From positions 1 through 64,000 of the forward strand of contig JACZKS010000082.1 in assembly GCA_014859895.1 (NCBI GenBank): a stretch of 64,000 nucleotides of DNA, read 5' to 3'. The stretch comes from Rhodospirillales bacterium. Its GTDB lineage: Bacteria > Pseudomonadota > Alphaproteobacteria > Rhodospirillales > Shumkoniaceae. Both the position numbers and the translations under genes were made by a program. This document shows positions 25,928-35,730 of the stretch, one piece after another. The stretch's first letter is position 1; each line of letters starts with the position of its first letter. The notes beneath the pieces were generated by a model. That model worked only from the letters and a program-made list of their open reading frames with translations. It was not told where the DNA came from and ran no database searches.

Positions 25928-27037
25928 ATGCTGACAACCGCTATCTTCCCAGGCCGATACGTCCAGGGTGCGGGCGCCCTTTCCGTCCTGGGTGAGGAAG
26001 CTGCACGGCTGGGCCGGCGAGCCCTCGTGCTGATGGACCCCTTCGTCGCCCAAACCCTTGCCGACGCGATCGGCAAGGGCATGTCCGGCAAGGTCGAAAC
26101 CATCGACGAGGTGTTCGCCGGAGAATGCTGCGATCCTGAAATCGACCGCCTGAAGAAGTTGCTCGCGGACCGCCAGGCCGATGTCGTTGTCGGGATAGGA
26201 GGCGGCAAGACGCTCGATACCGCCAAGGCCGTTGCCCACGCCGGCGGACTGCCGCTCGTCATTGTGCCCACCCTCGCCTCGACCGACGCGCCGTGCAGCG
26301 CACTCTCCGTCATATACACGCCCGAGGGAGAGTTCGCCCGCTACCTGCTGTTGCCCCGAAACCCGGATGTCGTTCTCGTTGATACCGAGGTTATCGCCAA
26401 GGCCCCGCCGCGCTTCCTGTCGGCCGGTATGGGCGATGCCTTGTCGACCTGGTTCGAGGCCGAAAGCTGCCGCGTGGCGCGGGCGGCCAACATGAGCGGA
26501 CGGCTCGGCCCGATGACTGCTTACGCGCTGGCCAGGCTCTGTTTCGACACCCTGATGGAACATGGGCCGTTGGCGCGGCGGGCGGTCGAACAAGGCGCGG
26601 TAACGCCCTCCCTTGAAAAGGTGGTCGAGGCCAACACGCTGCTTTCGGGCCTGGGCTTTGAAAGCGGCGGGTTGGCGGCATGCCACGCCATCCACAACGG
26701 CCTGACCGTGCTGCCGGAGACCCACAAGTTCTGGCATGGCGAAAAGGTGACCATCGGGGTTTTAGCGTCGCTTTTCCTGACCGGCCGACCTCCGGAATTG
26801 GTCGAGATGGTCTACGACTTCTGCGAAGCGGTCGACTTGCCAACCACCCTTGCCGACATCGGCTTGGCCGACGTTTCCGACGACGCCCTCATGCGGGTTG
26901 CCGAGGCCGCCTGTGCCCCGGGCGAGACCATTCACAACGAACCCCACGAGATCAGTCCGCAGACGGTCCTGTGGGCCTTGAAGACGGCCGATGCCGAAGG
27001 TCGGCGCCGCAGCAAAGAGAGTCTCACGGCCGCGTAG
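25928..27037 (+). CDS. gldA: Glycerol dehydrogenase (GldA-type, iron-containing ADH superfamily)
   Basis: A 369-residue NAD+-dependent dehydrogenase that oxidises glycerol to dihydroxyacetone or acts on a related polyol. The start MLTTAIFPGRYVQGAGAL, the NAD-binding segment VVVGIGGGKTLDTAKAVA, the VPTLASTDAPCSALSVIY block and the metal site (Asp in SAGMGDALSTWFEA, His in ACHAIHNGLT, His in HKFWHGEKV) are all present. The length matches GldA (about 365). AAGGAG precedes the ATG. Its position inside a Dpp-type ABC transporter cluster suggests that the imported compound yields glycerol or a similar polyol, as an inference. Confidence 0.92.
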   Translation: MLTTAIFPGRYVQGAGALSVLGEEAARLGRRALVLMDPFVAQTLADAIGKGMSGKVETIDEVFAGECCDPEIDRLKKLLADRQADVVVGIGGGKTLDTAKAVAHAGGLPLVIVPTLASTDAPCSALSVIYTPEGEFARYLLLPRNPDVVLVDTEVIAKAPPRFLSAGMGDALSTWFEAESCRVARAANMSGRLGPMTAYALARLCFDTLMEHGPLARRAVEQGAVTPSLEKVVEANTLLSGLGFESGGLAACHAIHNGLTVLPETHKFWHGEKVTIGVLASLFLTGRPPELVEMVYDFCEAVDLPTTLADIGLADVSDDALMRVAEAACAPGETIHNEPHEISPQTVLWALKTADAEGRRRSKESLTAA

Positions 27038-27047
27038 GGCTCGACGT

Positions 27048-27085
27048 GGGCAGGCGGGGAGCCTCCGAGGCGCCTCCGCCCGCCC
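27048..27085 (+). terminator. Structured GC-rich hairpin after gldA
   Basis: GGGCAGGCGG (27048-27057) pairs with CCGCCCGCCC (27076-27085) with one mismatch, and a smaller GCCTC/GAGGC stem sits inside. A short pyrimidine run follows. It could be a weak terminator or an attenuation point before the ABC genes. Confidence 0.45.
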
Positions 27086-27195
27086 TCCTTCACAAGCCCG
27101 TTCCTCCCGCACGCAACGATCCTGTCACTTTCCCGCCGTCTCTGGCAGACTGGGGCATGCAAGTCATGGTTCCAGCCATAGGGGGCCGCGCCCGG

Positions 27196-28167
27196 ATGCC
27201 GCGTCAGCCCGTCCTTGAAGTCCGCGACCTGGAAGTGACGTTCGCCAGCGAACGCGGCGTGGCGCGTGTCGTCGACGGTGTATCCTTCGACCTGGCCCCG
27301 GGACGTACCCTGGGCCTGGTCGGCGAAAGCGGCTGCGGCAAATCCCTCACCGCGTTGGCTCTGCTCGGCTTGGTGCCGCCGCCCGGGCAGATCGCCGGCG
27401 GGACCGTCCGGCTCGATGGCCGGGACCTCCTGGCGCTGACCGAGGCGGAGCGGGATGCCGTGCGCGGCCGGCGCATTGCCATGATCTTCCAGGAGCCGAT
27501 GACGGCACTGAATCCGGTATTTACGGTCGGCGACCAGATCGCCGAAGTCCTGCGCGTCCACGGCGGGGTGCCGCGCCGGCAGGCCCTTGAGACCGCCGTC
27601 GCCATGATGGGTCGTGTCGGCATCGCCGACCCCCAGGCACGGGCCGACGCCTTTCCACACCAGCTTTCCGGCGGCATGCGCCAGCGAGTCATGATCGCCA
27701 TGGCCATGATCTGCCGTCCCGACGTGTTGATCGCCGACGAACCGACCACCGCGCTCGACGTCACCGTGCAGGCCCAAATACTCGACCTCATGCTGGGGAT
27801 GCAGGCGGAATTCGGTACCGCCATCCTATTCATCAGCCACGACCTGGGCGTGGTGTCCGAGGTCGCCGACGACGTGATGGTCATGTACGCCGGGCGCATC
27901 GTCGAGCACTCGCCGGCCACTTCGCTGTTCAGCGCCCCGCTGCACCCCTATACGCTCGGCCTGTTGCAGGCCCTGCCCCGGGTCGACCGCCACCTGGGCC
28001 GTCCGCCGGCCATGCGGGGCGGCATGCCCGACCCCTGCGCCCTGCCCCGCGGCTGCCGCTATTCGGATCGCTGCCCCATGGCCGAGAACATGTGCAGGAC
28101 CCGCGAGCCGTCCCTCAATGGCGCCGGCGCCGGACGGTGGGTGGCCTGCCTGAAGGTGGCGCCATGA
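27196..28167 (+). CDS. ABC transporter ATP-binding protein (DppD/OppD-like)
   Basis: A 323-residue ATPase. Walker A is [19 protein letters not shown], the Q-loop [19 protein letters not shown], the signature [15 protein letters not shown], Walker [15 protein letters not shown] and the switch His is in [15 protein letters not shown]. The C-terminal oligopeptide-transport extension has [16 protein letters not shown] with the Cys residues of this family that can bind an Fe-S cluster. The start is chosen at 27196 because the family homologous sequence begins there ([14 protein letters not shown]); in-frame ATGs at 27157 and 27166 are alternatives. Its stop overlaps the next ATPase start (ATGA). 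Confidence 0.92.
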   Translation: MPRQPVLEVRDLEVTFASERGVARVVDGVSFDLAPGRTLGLVGESGCGKSLTALALLGLVPPPGQIAGGTVRLDGRDLLALTEAERDAVRGRRIAMIFQEPMTALNPVFTVGDQIAEVLRVHGGVPRRQALETAVAMMGRVGIADPQARADAFPHQLSGGMRQRVMIAMAMICRPDVLIADEPTTALDVTVQAQILDLMLGMQAEFGTAILFISHDLGVVSEVADDVMVMYAGRIVEHSPATSLFSAPLHPYTLGLLQALPRVDRHLGRPPAMRGGMPDPCALPRGCRYSDRCPMAENMCRTREPSLNGAGAGRWVACLKVAP

Positions 28168-29159
28168 CCGGCATCCCGCTCATCGAGGCCAGCGGCCTCG
28201 TCAAGGATTTCCCCGTCGGCGCGCGCGCCCTGTTCGGACGCGGCAGGGGACGACTGCGGGCAGTCAATGGCGTTGACCTTCGCATCGAGGCTGGCGAGAC
28301 CCTGGCCGTGGTCGGCGAGAGCGGCTGCGGCAAGACCACGCTGGCCCGCCTGCTTGCCCTGATGGCGAAGCCTGACGCCGGCACCGTGCGCTTCGAGGGG
28401 CTGGATGTCACCGGCCTCGACCGCAGGGCATTGAAACCGATGCGCCGGCGGGTCCAGATCGTCTATCAAGACCCTTACGAGTCGCTGAATCCCCGCCTGA
28501 CGATCGGCTCCATCGTCGCTGAACCGCTTGCCATCCACGGCATCGGGGACGCCGCGGCACGGCGCCGGCGCGTTGTCGAGGTGATCGCCGCGGTCGGACT
28601 GGCCGGGGTCGATATCGACGGCTATCCACATCAGTTCAGCGGCGGCCAGCGCCAGCGTATCGCCATCGCACGTGCCCTGGCGCCGGAACCCAGCCTGATC
28701 ATCGCCGATGAGCCGGTCTCCGCGCTCGACGTTTCCATCCGAGGCCAGATCCTCAATCTGCTGGCCGACATCAAGCGCCAGCACCGCATGGCCTTTCTGC
28801 TGATCAGCCACGACCTGGCGGTCGTTCGCCATGTGGCCGACCGCGTCGCCGTCATGTATCTGGGCCGGGTCGTCGAGGAGGCGCCGACAGAGAAGCTGTT
28901 CGACAATCCTCGCCATCCCTACACCCGGGCGCTGCTGGCGGCGGTGCCGGTGGTCGGGCGCGGCAAGCGGCGGCCGGGCATGGTGGAAACCTTGCAGGGC
29001 GAGGTGCCGAGCGCCATCGATACCGCCGCCGGTTGCCCCTTCAACCCGCGTTGCCGGGTGACGTTGGCGCCCTGCTTCCACACCCTGCCGGGCCTGGAGC
29101 CGGCGCTTGGCGACGAAACCCACCGGGCTGCCTGCCACCTTAGGGACGAGAGGTGGTGA
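28164..29159 (+). CDS. ABC transporter ATP-binding protein (DppF/OppF-like)
   Basis: The second ATPase of the Dpp/Opp-type importer, 331 residues. Walker [20 protein letters not shown]-loop QIVYQDPYESLNPRLTIG, signature FSGGQRQRIAIARALA, Walker B LIIADEPVSALDVS and H-loop LISHDLAVVRHVAD are intact. The C-terminal oligo_HPY-type extension has CPFNPRCRVTLAPC with the conserved Cys pattern. The ATG at 28164 overlaps the previous stop by 4 bp, and its own stop overlaps the permease start, so these genes are translationally coupled. Confidence 0.93.
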   Translation: MTGIPLIEASGLVKDFPVGARALFGRGRGRLRAVNGVDLRIEAGETLAVVGESGCGKTTLARLLALMAKPDAGTVRFEGLDVTGLDRRALKPMRRRVQIVYQDPYESLNPRLTIGSIVAEPLAIHGIGDAAARRRRVVEVIAAVGLAGVDIDGYPHQFSGGQRQRIAIARALAPEPSLIIADEPVSALDVSIRGQILNLLADIKRQHRMAFLLISHDLAVVRHVADRVAVMYLGRVVEEAPTEKLFDNPRHPYTRALLAAVPVVGRGKRRPGMVETLQGEVPSAIDTAAGCPFNPRCRVTLAPCFHTLPGLEPALGDETHRAACHLRDERW

Positions 29160-30112
29160 TGGCCCGTTTCCTGCTCCACCGCCTGTGGCAATCGCTTCTC
29201 GTCCTGGCCGTCATGTCGTTCGTCATCTATGGCCTGATGGGTCTGATGCCGGGCGATCCCATCGATCTGATGATCAGTTCCAACCCCAACGTCACCTCGG
29301 AGGACGCGGCGCGCCTGCGCTCGCTCTACGGCCTGGACAAGCCGATCGTCGAGCGCTACGGCAATTGGCTCCAGGCGGCGCTTTCGGGCGATCTCGGGTA
29401 TTCGCGCGCCTACGCCCGACCGGTGCCGGAGGTTCTGGCCCCCGCGCTGGTCAATACGCTGTGGCTGCTGGGCTCGACGCTCGTGCTGTCCATCCTCATC
29501 GCGCTTCCGGTCGGCATACTGGCCGCGGCGCGCCCCTATTCGCGCCTCGACTACACGGTCAACCTGCTGGCCTTCGCCGGCATTTCGGTGCCGGTGTTCT
29601 GGTTGGGCCTGCTGCTCATCATGGTGTTCGCCGTGATGCTCGGCGTGCTGCCGGCCGGCGGCACCGGGGCAATCGGCGATGCCGGCTGGTGGGAGCGCCT
29701 GCGCTACCTGATCCTGCCGGTGGCGACCCTGACGCTGGCCAGCGTCGGCGGCCACACCCGCTATGTCCGCTCCGCAATGATCGAGGTGCTGCGTCAGGAT
29801 TACATCCGCATGGCGCGGGCCAAGGGCGTCGGGCGCAACCGCGTCCTGTTCCGCCATGCCCTGCGCAACGCCCTCATTCCGGTGGTTACGGTGCTGGCAC
29901 TCGATTTCGGCTTCCTGTTTTCCGGTGCGCTGGTGACCGAAACCATTTTCGCCTATCCCGGCATGGGCAAGATGATCTTCGACGCCATCATGGGCAATGA
30001 TTTCAACTTGGCGCTGGTGGCGCTGCTGTTCGCCACTCTGCTGACGCTGGCCGGCAACCTGCTGGCCGATCTTGCCTACGCCTGGCTGGACCCGAGGATT
30101 TCCTACCGATGA
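29159..30112 (+). CDS. ABC transporter permease (DppB/OppB-like)
   Basis: A 317-residue inner-membrane permease with about six helices. The start MARFLLHRLWQSLLVLAVMS and the following LMPGDPIDLMI are typical of DppB. The EAA loop that contacts the ATPase is seen as IRMARAKGVGRNRVLFRHALRNA. The ATG at 29159 shares its A with the previous stop codon and has GAGAGGTGG upstream; GTG codons at 29153 and 29156 are rejected. Overlaps the next permease gene by 4 bp. Confidence 0.93.
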   Translation: MARFLLHRLWQSLLVLAVMSFVIYGLMGLMPGDPIDLMISSNPNVTSEDAARLRSLYGLDKPIVERYGNWLQAALSGDLGYSRAYARPVPEVLAPALVNTLWLLGSTLVLSILIALPVGILAAARPYSRLDYTVNLLAFAGISVPVFWLGLLLIMVFAVMLGVLPAGGTGAIGDAGWWERLRYLILPVATLTLASVGGHTRYVRSAMIEVLRQDYIRMARAKGVGRNRVLFRHALRNALIPVVTVLALDFGFLFSGALVTETIFAYPGMGKMIFDAIMGNDFNLALVALLFATLLTLAGNLLADLAYAWLDPRISYR

Positions 30113-31023
30113 CGGCGCCCCTGCCCGGACGGAGCCCCCTGGCGTTGGCGATGGCACGTTTCCGGCGGCATCGGCTGGCGGCGGCGAGCCTCGCCCTCCT
30201 CGTCCTTCTTGCCCTGTTTGCGGCGGCGGCGCCGATGATCGCCTGGGTGCTCGGCGTCGATGGCGAAACGGTCGACCTCATGGGCCGCTTCGCCGGCCCG
30301 TCCGCCGCCCACCCGCTGGGCACCGACGAACTTGGCCGCGACGTCCTGGTACGTCTGCTGTACGGCGGGCGGGTGTCGCTCTTGGTCGGCATCACGGCGG
30401 CGCTGGCCTCGGCGGTGATCGGCACCTTCATTGGCCTGCTTGCCGGCTATTTCGGCGGCCGCCTGGACGCGCTTCTCATGCGCCTGACCGACGGTATTAT
30501 CGCGCTGCCGCTGCTGCCGTTGCTCATTGTGCTGGCGGCGCTCGATCTCGGCAAGCTCGGCCTGCCCGAATGGCTGGAGGCCTCGGAACAGATCAGCCTC
30601 TATCGCATTGTCGCCATCGTTGCCGTGGTCGGCTGGACCACGGTGGCGCGCCTGGTCAGGGGCGCGGCGCTCGGCCTGCGCGAGCGCGATTTCGTTCAGG
30701 CGGCCATTGCCCAGGGAGCCGGGCCGATGCGCATCATGGGCATCCATATCCTGCCCAACCTGGCCTCGCCCATCATCGTTGCCACCACCCTTTCGGCGGG
30801 CAACGTCATCCTGCTTGAATCGGTGCTGAGCTTCCTCGGCCTCGGCATCCAGCCGCCAATGCCGAGTTGGGGAAACCTTCTCACCAACGCGCAGGAGTTG
30901 ATCTGGTCGGCGCCGGCGCTCGCCTTCTATCCCGGCATTCTCATCTTCCTGACGGTCATCGCGCTGAACTTTCTGGGTGACGGCCTGCAGGATGCGCTCG
31001 ATCCCAAGGCGACGGCACGCTAG
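30109..31023 (+). CDS. ABC transporter permease (DppC/OppC-like)
   Basis: A 304-residue permease with about six helices, partner of the DppB-like subunit. The N-terminal OppC-type segment (MARFRRHRLAAASLALLVLL) is followed by the periplasmic HPLGTDELGRDVLVRLLYG signature. The EAA loop is FVQAAIAQGAGPMRIMGIHILPN. The end FLTVIALNFLGDGLQDALDP is the family C-terminus. It closes the plus-strand ABC cluster; the next gene (mannose-1-phosphate guanylyltransferase) starts 57 bp later without an obvious terminator. Confidence 0.93.
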   Translation: MTAPLPGRSPLALAMARFRRHRLAAASLALLVLLALFAAAAPMIAWVLGVDGETVDLMGRFAGPSAAHPLGTDELGRDVLVRLLYGGRVSLLVGITAALASAVIGTFIGLLAGYFGGRLDALLMRLTDGIIALPLLPLLIVLAALDLGKLGLPEWLEASEQISLYRIVAIVAVVGWTTVARLVRGAALGLRERDFVQAAIAQGAGPMRIMGIHILPNLASPIIVATTLSAGNVILLESVLSFLGLGIQPPMPSWGNLLTNAQELIWSAPALAFYPGILIFLTVIALNFLGDGLQDALDPKATAR

Positions 31024-31080
31024 ACGCAGGCCCGGAAGGCATCCAATATGCGGTTGGCCGAGGGAACAGGGGAACGTGTG

Positions 31081-32520
31081 ATGACGGAATCGACTCTCGA
31101 GGCCGGCCGGCTTTATCCGATCATCCTGTCGGGTGGCGCCGGAACCCGGCTGTGGCCGCTGTCGCGCCAGTCCTTTCCCAAGCAATTGCTGGCCCTCGAT
31201 ACCAAGCGGAGCATGTTGCAGGAGACGGCGCTGCGCGTCGACGGCGTCGGCTTTGCGGCGCCGACCGTGGTGTGCAACGACGAACACCGCTTTATCGTCG
31301 CCGAACAGCTGCGCGAGATCGGCATCAAGCCCCGCGCCATCCTGCTCGAGCCAATGGGCCGCAACACGGCACCGGCCGTCGCCGCCGCCGCCATCGATTT
31401 GATGTGCGACGATCCCGAGGCGATCATGCTGGTGTTGCCTTCCGACCACGTGGTGCGCGACGCCACCGCCTTCCGCTCCGCCGCCGCAACGGCCGCCGCC
31501 GCCGCCATGCGCGGTGCCCTGGTGACCTTCGGCATTCCGGCCGAGGGGCCGGAAACCGGTTACGGCTACATCCGCCGGGGAGTTCCATTCGAAGGGGTCG
31601 AGGGATGTTTCCAGGTCGAGCGCTTCGTCGAGAAGCCGGACAGCGCGACCGCCGAAGCCTATCTGGCCGAAGGCGGGTACGACTGGAACAGCGGCATGTT
31701 CGTCTTCCGGGCCGCCACCTACCTGGCCGAATTGGAGCGTCTGAAACCCGGTTTGGCGGCGGGCTGCCGGGCCGCGCTCAAGGCCGGGCGGGCCGATCTC
31801 GATTTCGTCAGGCTGGACGAGGTGGCCTTCGCGGCGTGCGAGAGCATCTCCATCGATTATGCCGTCATGGAACGGGCCAAATCTGCAGTCGTGGTTCCGG
31901 TGACGATGGGTTGGAACGACGTCGGGTCGTGGTCAGCGCTGTGGGATGTCGGGAACAAAAATGGCGATGACAACGTCTGTTACGGCGATGTTCTCATTAA
32001 TAACGTTAAGAATTCCTATGTCCGGACAGACGGTCCCCTGACGGCGGTATTGGGCCTGGATGGTGTCGTCGTCGTCGTTACCGACGACGTCGTTCTGGTG
32101 GCGTCGCGCGACCACGCCCAGGACGTCAAGCAACTGGTCGAGACGTTGGAGGCCAACGGCCGATCCGAACACCTTGTGCATACGACTCTATATCGTCCGT
32201 GGGGGCGCCATCAGGTGGTCGACCGCGGCGAGCGCTTTCAGGTCAAGCGGATCACCGTCACACCCGGTGGCTCGCTCAGCCTCCAGCGGCACAATCACCG
32301 GGCCGAACACTGGATCGTCGTTTCCGGCATTGCCAAGGTGACGCGCGACGAAGACGTCTTCCTGGTCGGCGAGAATGAATCGACGTACATCCCGCTTGGC
32401 GCCGTGCATCGCCTGGAGAATCCCGGTCCCGATATCCTGCGCATGATCGAGGTGCAGTCGGGTGGCTACCTTAGCGAGGACGACATCGAACGCCTGGACG
32501 ATATCTACGGCCGCTGCTGA
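31081..32520 (+). CDS. Mannose-1-phosphate guanylyltransferase / mannose-6-phosphate isomerase
   Basis: A 479-residue bifunctional enzyme of the AlgA/ManC/XanB type, making GDP-mannose for polysaccharides or glycoconjugates. The nucleotidyltransferase domain begins PIILSGGAGTRLWPLSRQSF with the pyrophosphorylase signature and FPKQLLAL. FVEKPD and GYDWNSGMFVFR are active-site blocks. The C-terminal cupin (type II PMI) has QRHNHRAEHWIVVSGIAKV. The start at 31081 has GGGGAAC upstream; ATG 31048 would add 11 residues. A short AT-rich codon stretch (about 31955-32020) lies between the two domains. No other exopolysaccharide gene is adjacent. Confidence 0.92.
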   Translation: MTESTLEAGRLYPIILSGGAGTRLWPLSRQSFPKQLLALDTKRSMLQETALRVDGVGFAAPTVVCNDEHRFIVAEQLREIGIKPRAILLEPMGRNTAPAVAAAAIDLMCDDPEAIMLVLPSDHVVRDATAFRSAAATAAAAAMRGALVTFGIPAEGPETGYGYIRRGVPFEGVEGCFQVERFVEKPDSATAEAYLAEGGYDWNSGMFVFRAATYLAELERLKPGLAAGCRAALKAGRADLDFVRLDEVAFAACESISIDYAVMERAKSAVVVPVTMGWNDVGSWSALWDVGNKNGDDNVCYGDVLINNVKNSYVRTDGPLTAVLGLDGVVVVVTDDVVLVASRDHAQDVKQLVETLEANGRSEHLVHTTLYRPWGRHQVVDRGERFQVKRITVTPGGSLSLQRHNHRAEHWIVVSGIAKVTRDEDVFLVGENESTYIPLGAVHRLENPGPDILRMIEVQSGGYLSEDDIERLDDIYGRC

Positions 32521-32792
32521 GCGGTTTACGCTGTAGATTCTTTTGGATGTCTTCCCGGCTGTCGTGACTGATCATGGGGTTCACGGCGAACGCCCGGTTA
32601 TGCACAGGGCGACCGCTGATCCTCCTGGTTTTACAACCCCTCCGCCTGAAAAACCGCTGGAAAGCGGCCGCATCCCCCCCACATAGAGAAAGTCCCGGGG
32701 ACGGGATGATTCCGGGGCCGCGAAGGGCACACCAGGGCGCACCCGACGACACCGGGACAGCCAAACGAAGAAGCTTGCGGGGGATTTCGTTT

Positions 32793-34277
32793 TTGACGCG
32801 GATGTATGGCTTGGCGCACGCGCCGGAACTCGACCGGCCGGGGCTCACATGGTTCAACGTCGCGAGCCCTCTCGGTCTGGCCGACCTGCGCGGCCGGCTG
32901 GTCATCCTCGATTTCTGGACCTTCTGCTGCATCAACTGCCTGCATGTCGTGCCCACGTTGCGGCGGCTGGAGGCGCGTTTTCCTGGAGAGATCGTTGTCA
33001 TCGGCGTCCATTCGCCGAAGTTTGCCGCCGAACAGGACCCCAACAACCTGCGCCACGCCATCGCCCGCTGCGGCGTCCATCATCCGGTCGTGCACGATCC
33101 GGACATGATCTTGTGGGAGGCCTACTGCGTGAAGGCATGGCCGACCCTGGTGTTCGTCGGTCCAGACGGCCGCATCTTCGGCGATATGACCGGCGAACCC
33201 GACGCCGAGCGGCTGCTGGCGGGCGTCGGCGCCATGCTGTGCGGCTGGAAGGAGCAGGGCCTGATCACTCCTGCCCCGCTTTGCTTGCGCCCGGTCGAGG
33301 AGACGGGCGGCGCGCTCCGTTTTCCCGGCAAAATCAAACCGGTTCCACAGGCCGACGGCAGCAGGCAGTGGGCTGTCGCCGATAGCGGTCATCATCAGAT
33401 CGTGCTGTTCGATGACGAGGGCGGCGAGATTCGTCGCTTCGGGTCGGGGCGGCGCGGATTCATGGATTGCGAGGCCGAGACCAGCCGCTTCGACTCGCCG
33501 CAGGGGCTGATCTGCCGGCATGATGCCATTTTTGTGGCCGACACCGGCAATCACGCCATCCGCCGTATCGACCTTGCCACCGGGCGCACGGTGACGCTGG
33601 CCGGAACCGGCAAGCGCGGCTGCGCCTTGAAAAACGGCGGCACACCTGCGGCAGATGCCGAGTTGGCCTCTGTGTGGGACCTCGAACTGGTCGGTGATCG
33701 CCTGTTTTTCGCCAACAGCGGCACGCATCAACTGGGGGAGTTGGACCTTGTCACCCAGACCGTGCGGTCGCTGGCCGGCTCCAGCGCGGAAGACATCGAA
33801 GACGGCCCGGCGCTCGAGGCACGCCTTGCCCAGCCCAGCGGCCTGGCTTGCAACGGCGATGGCCGCATCCTCTATTTCGCCGACAGCGAGACATCGGCGG
33901 TTCGCCGCCTGTCGCTCGACGGAACGCCAAGGGTCGAGACGTTGGTAGGAGCCGGCCTCTTCGAGTTCGGCGACGCCAATGGCCCGTTTGGTGAGGCCCG
34001 CTTCCAGCACCCCCTGGGCCTGACGTGGTGCGACGGCCAGGTGATCGTCGCCGACAGCTATAACGGCAAGCTCAGGGTTCTTGACCTGGATCATGGCCAA
34101 GTCCGCGATGTGGAGGAAAATGGGTTCGATTGCGTCGACGACGTACGGTTGGCGGCCGGCGAGCCGGCCGGGGTCACCGCCGCCGGCCCGGGTCGATTGC
34201 TGGTGACCGACACCAACAACCACCGGGTGTTGGAAGTGCTGACGGACGAGAGGGTGTTGAGAACCTGGACCCGGTAA
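32793..34277 (+). CDS. NHLRC2-like protein: thioredoxin-like domain plus NHL repeats
   Basis: About 494 residues. The N-terminal thioredoxin/TlpA-like domain has the unusual active-site motif WTFCCINCLHVVP, the same arrangement as animal NHLRC2. The C-terminal part forms an NHL beta-propeller, with repeat blocks such as FVADTGNHAIRRIDLATG, FFANSGTHQLGELDLVT, YFADSETSAVRRLSLDG, IVADSYNGKLRVLDLD and VTDTNNHRVLEVL. No signal peptide is apparent, so a cytosolic location is likely. A TTG at 32793 with GGGGGA 8 nt upstream is the preferred start; the ATG at 32802 is the alternative. Function in bacteria is unknown; a redox or scaffold role is inferred from the domains. hemA follows after 97 bp. Confidence 0.85.
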   Translation: MTRMYGLAHAPELDRPGLTWFNVASPLGLADLRGRLVILDFWTFCCINCLHVVPTLRRLEARFPGEIVVIGVHSPKFAAEQDPNNLRHAIARCGVHHPVVHDPDMILWEAYCVKAWPTLVFVGPDGRIFGDMTGEPDAERLLAGVGAMLCGWKEQGLITPAPLCLRPVEETGGALRFPGKIKPVPQADGSRQWAVADSGHHQIVLFDDEGGEIRRFGSGRRGFMDCEAETSRFDSPQGLICRHDAIFVADTGNHAIRRIDLATGRTVTLAGTGKRGCALKNGGTPAADAELASVWDLELVGDRLFFANSGTHQLGELDLVTQTVRSLAGSSAEDIEDGPALEARLAQPSGLACNGDGRILYFADSETSAVRRLSLDGTPRVETLVGAGLFEFGDANGPFGEARFQHPLGLTWCDGQVIVADSYNGKLRVLDLDHGQVRDVEENGFDCVDDVRLAAGEPAGVTAAGPGRLLVTDTNNHRVLEVLTDERVLRTWTR

Positions 34278-34374
34278 CCTAAAAAGAACCGCCCATTGCC
34301 CGGCAGGTTTCCTTGCCGCGGCGGGCCGCCCGGGGTTAGACTCTCCGGGTGGCGTTCCCGAAGGATAGTAAGCA

Positions 34375-35589
34375 ATGGATTATGAGCAGTTTTTTGCTTC
34401 TAAGATCGACGAATTGAAATCCGAAGGCCGGTACCGCATTTTTGCCGACCTGGAGCGCCATGCCGGCGCTTTTCCGCGGTCGAGTTACTATGCCGATGAC
34501 GGCAGCGTGAAAGAAATCACCGTCTGGTGCTCCAACGACTATATGGGCATGGGGCAGCATCCCGAAACGCTGGCCGCCATGCACGAGGCCATCGACCGAT
34601 GCGGCGCCGGAGCCGGCGGCACCCGTAACATTTCGGGAACTAACCACTATCACGTCCTGCTGGAAAAGGAGCTGGCCGACCTGCACGGCAAGGAGGCGGC
34701 CCTGGCGTTCGGCTCCGGGTGGATGGCCAACGAAACGACGCTGCGCACGCTGGGCACGATGATCCCCGAGTGCGTCATCGTTTCGGATTCTAAGAACCAC
34801 AATTCGATGATCGAGGGCATCCGCCACTCCAAGGCTGCCAAGAAGATCTTCAAACACAACGACGTCAAGGATCTGGAGCGCATTCTCGCCGAGTTGCCGC
34901 ACCAGATGCCGAAGCTGGTGGCCTTCGAATCGGTCTATTCGATGGACGGCGACATCGCCCCCATCGCCGACATCGTCGACGTTGCCGAGAAATATGGCGC
35001 CATGACCTATCTGGACGAGGTCCACGCGGTCGGCATGTACGGCCGGCACGGCGGCGGGGTCGCCGAGCGCGACGGTCAGATGAGCCGCATCACCATCATC
35101 CAGGGAACGTTGGCCAAGGCTTTCGGCGTGGTCGGCGGCTATATCGCCGGATCGGTGGCGATGTGCGACTTCATCCGTTCCTACGGCTCCGGCTTCATCT
35201 TCTCGACCTCGATGCCGCCGGCGGTGGCGGCCGGCGCCCTGGCCAGCATCCGCCATCTCAAGAAGCACAACGAACTGCGCGAGAGGCACCAGGAGCGGGC
35301 CGCCACCCTCAAAAGGCGCCTGACCCAGGCTGGCTTCCCGGTGATGCCGTCGGTTAGTCACATCGTGCCGCTTTTTGTCGGCGAGCCGGTGGCCTGCCGA
35401 CAAGCCAGCCGGGAGTTGCTGGAGCGTCACGACATCTATGTCCAGGCGATCAACTTCCCGACCGTCGAGCGCGGCACGGAACGCCTGCGCCTGACGCCGA
35501 CGCCGCTGCACTCGGATGCCGACATGGACCACTTGGTTTCGGCGCTTACCGACGTGTGGTCCCGCCTCGGCCTCAAGGCGGCAGCCTGA
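34375..35589 (+). CDS. hemA: 5-aminolevulinate synthase
   Basis: A 404-residue PLP enzyme that condenses glycine and succinyl-CoA into 5-aminolevulinate, the first step of the Shemin pathway found in alphaproteobacteria. The family start [20 protein letters not shown], the glycine-rich [14 protein letters not shown], the PLP-contacting Asp-Glu-Val-His in [13 protein letters not shown], and the Schiff-base lysine K248 in [11 protein letters not shown] are present. The length is typical. There is no signal for regulation directly upstream that I can name. With hemN in this window, it gives two haem-pathway genes separated by 24 kb. Confidence 0.97.
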   Translation: MDYEQFFASKIDELKSEGRYRIFADLERHAGAFPRSSYYADDGSVKEITVWCSNDYMGMGQHPETLAAMHEAIDRCGAGAGGTRNISGTNHYHVLLEKELADLHGKEAALAFGSGWMANETTLRTLGTMIPECVIVSDSKNHNSMIEGIRHSKAAKKIFKHNDVKDLERILAELPHQMPKLVAFESVYSMDGDIAPIADIVDVAEKYGAMTYLDEVHAVGMYGRHGGGVAERDGQMSRITIIQGTLAKAFGVVGGYIAGSVAMCDFIRSYGSGFIFSTSMPPAVAAGALASIRHLKKHNELRERHQERAATLKRRLTQAGFPVMPSVSHIVPLFVGEPVACRQASRELLERHDIYVQAINFPTVERGTERLRLTPTPLHSDADMDHLVSALTDVWSRLGLKAAA

Positions 35590-35620
35590 CCCCACCTTCC
35601 CTTTTCTGAACCGCATCGAT

Positions 35621-35657
35621 GCGGCGGGCCCCGACGTGGACCCGCCGCTTTCTGTTT
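35621..35657 (+). terminator. Terminator after hemA
   Basis: An 8-bp stem GCGGCGGG (35621-35628) / CCCGCCGC (35641-35648) is followed by the T-rich run TTTCTGTTT. It separates hemA from the AOR operon. Confidence 0.8.
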
Positions 35658-35730
35658 GGCCATCGTCCAACGGCTTGCCCAGCGGCCGGAATGGTTCTAA
35701 ACAGGTAAGAGCCGGCAGAGGAGAGTTTCG

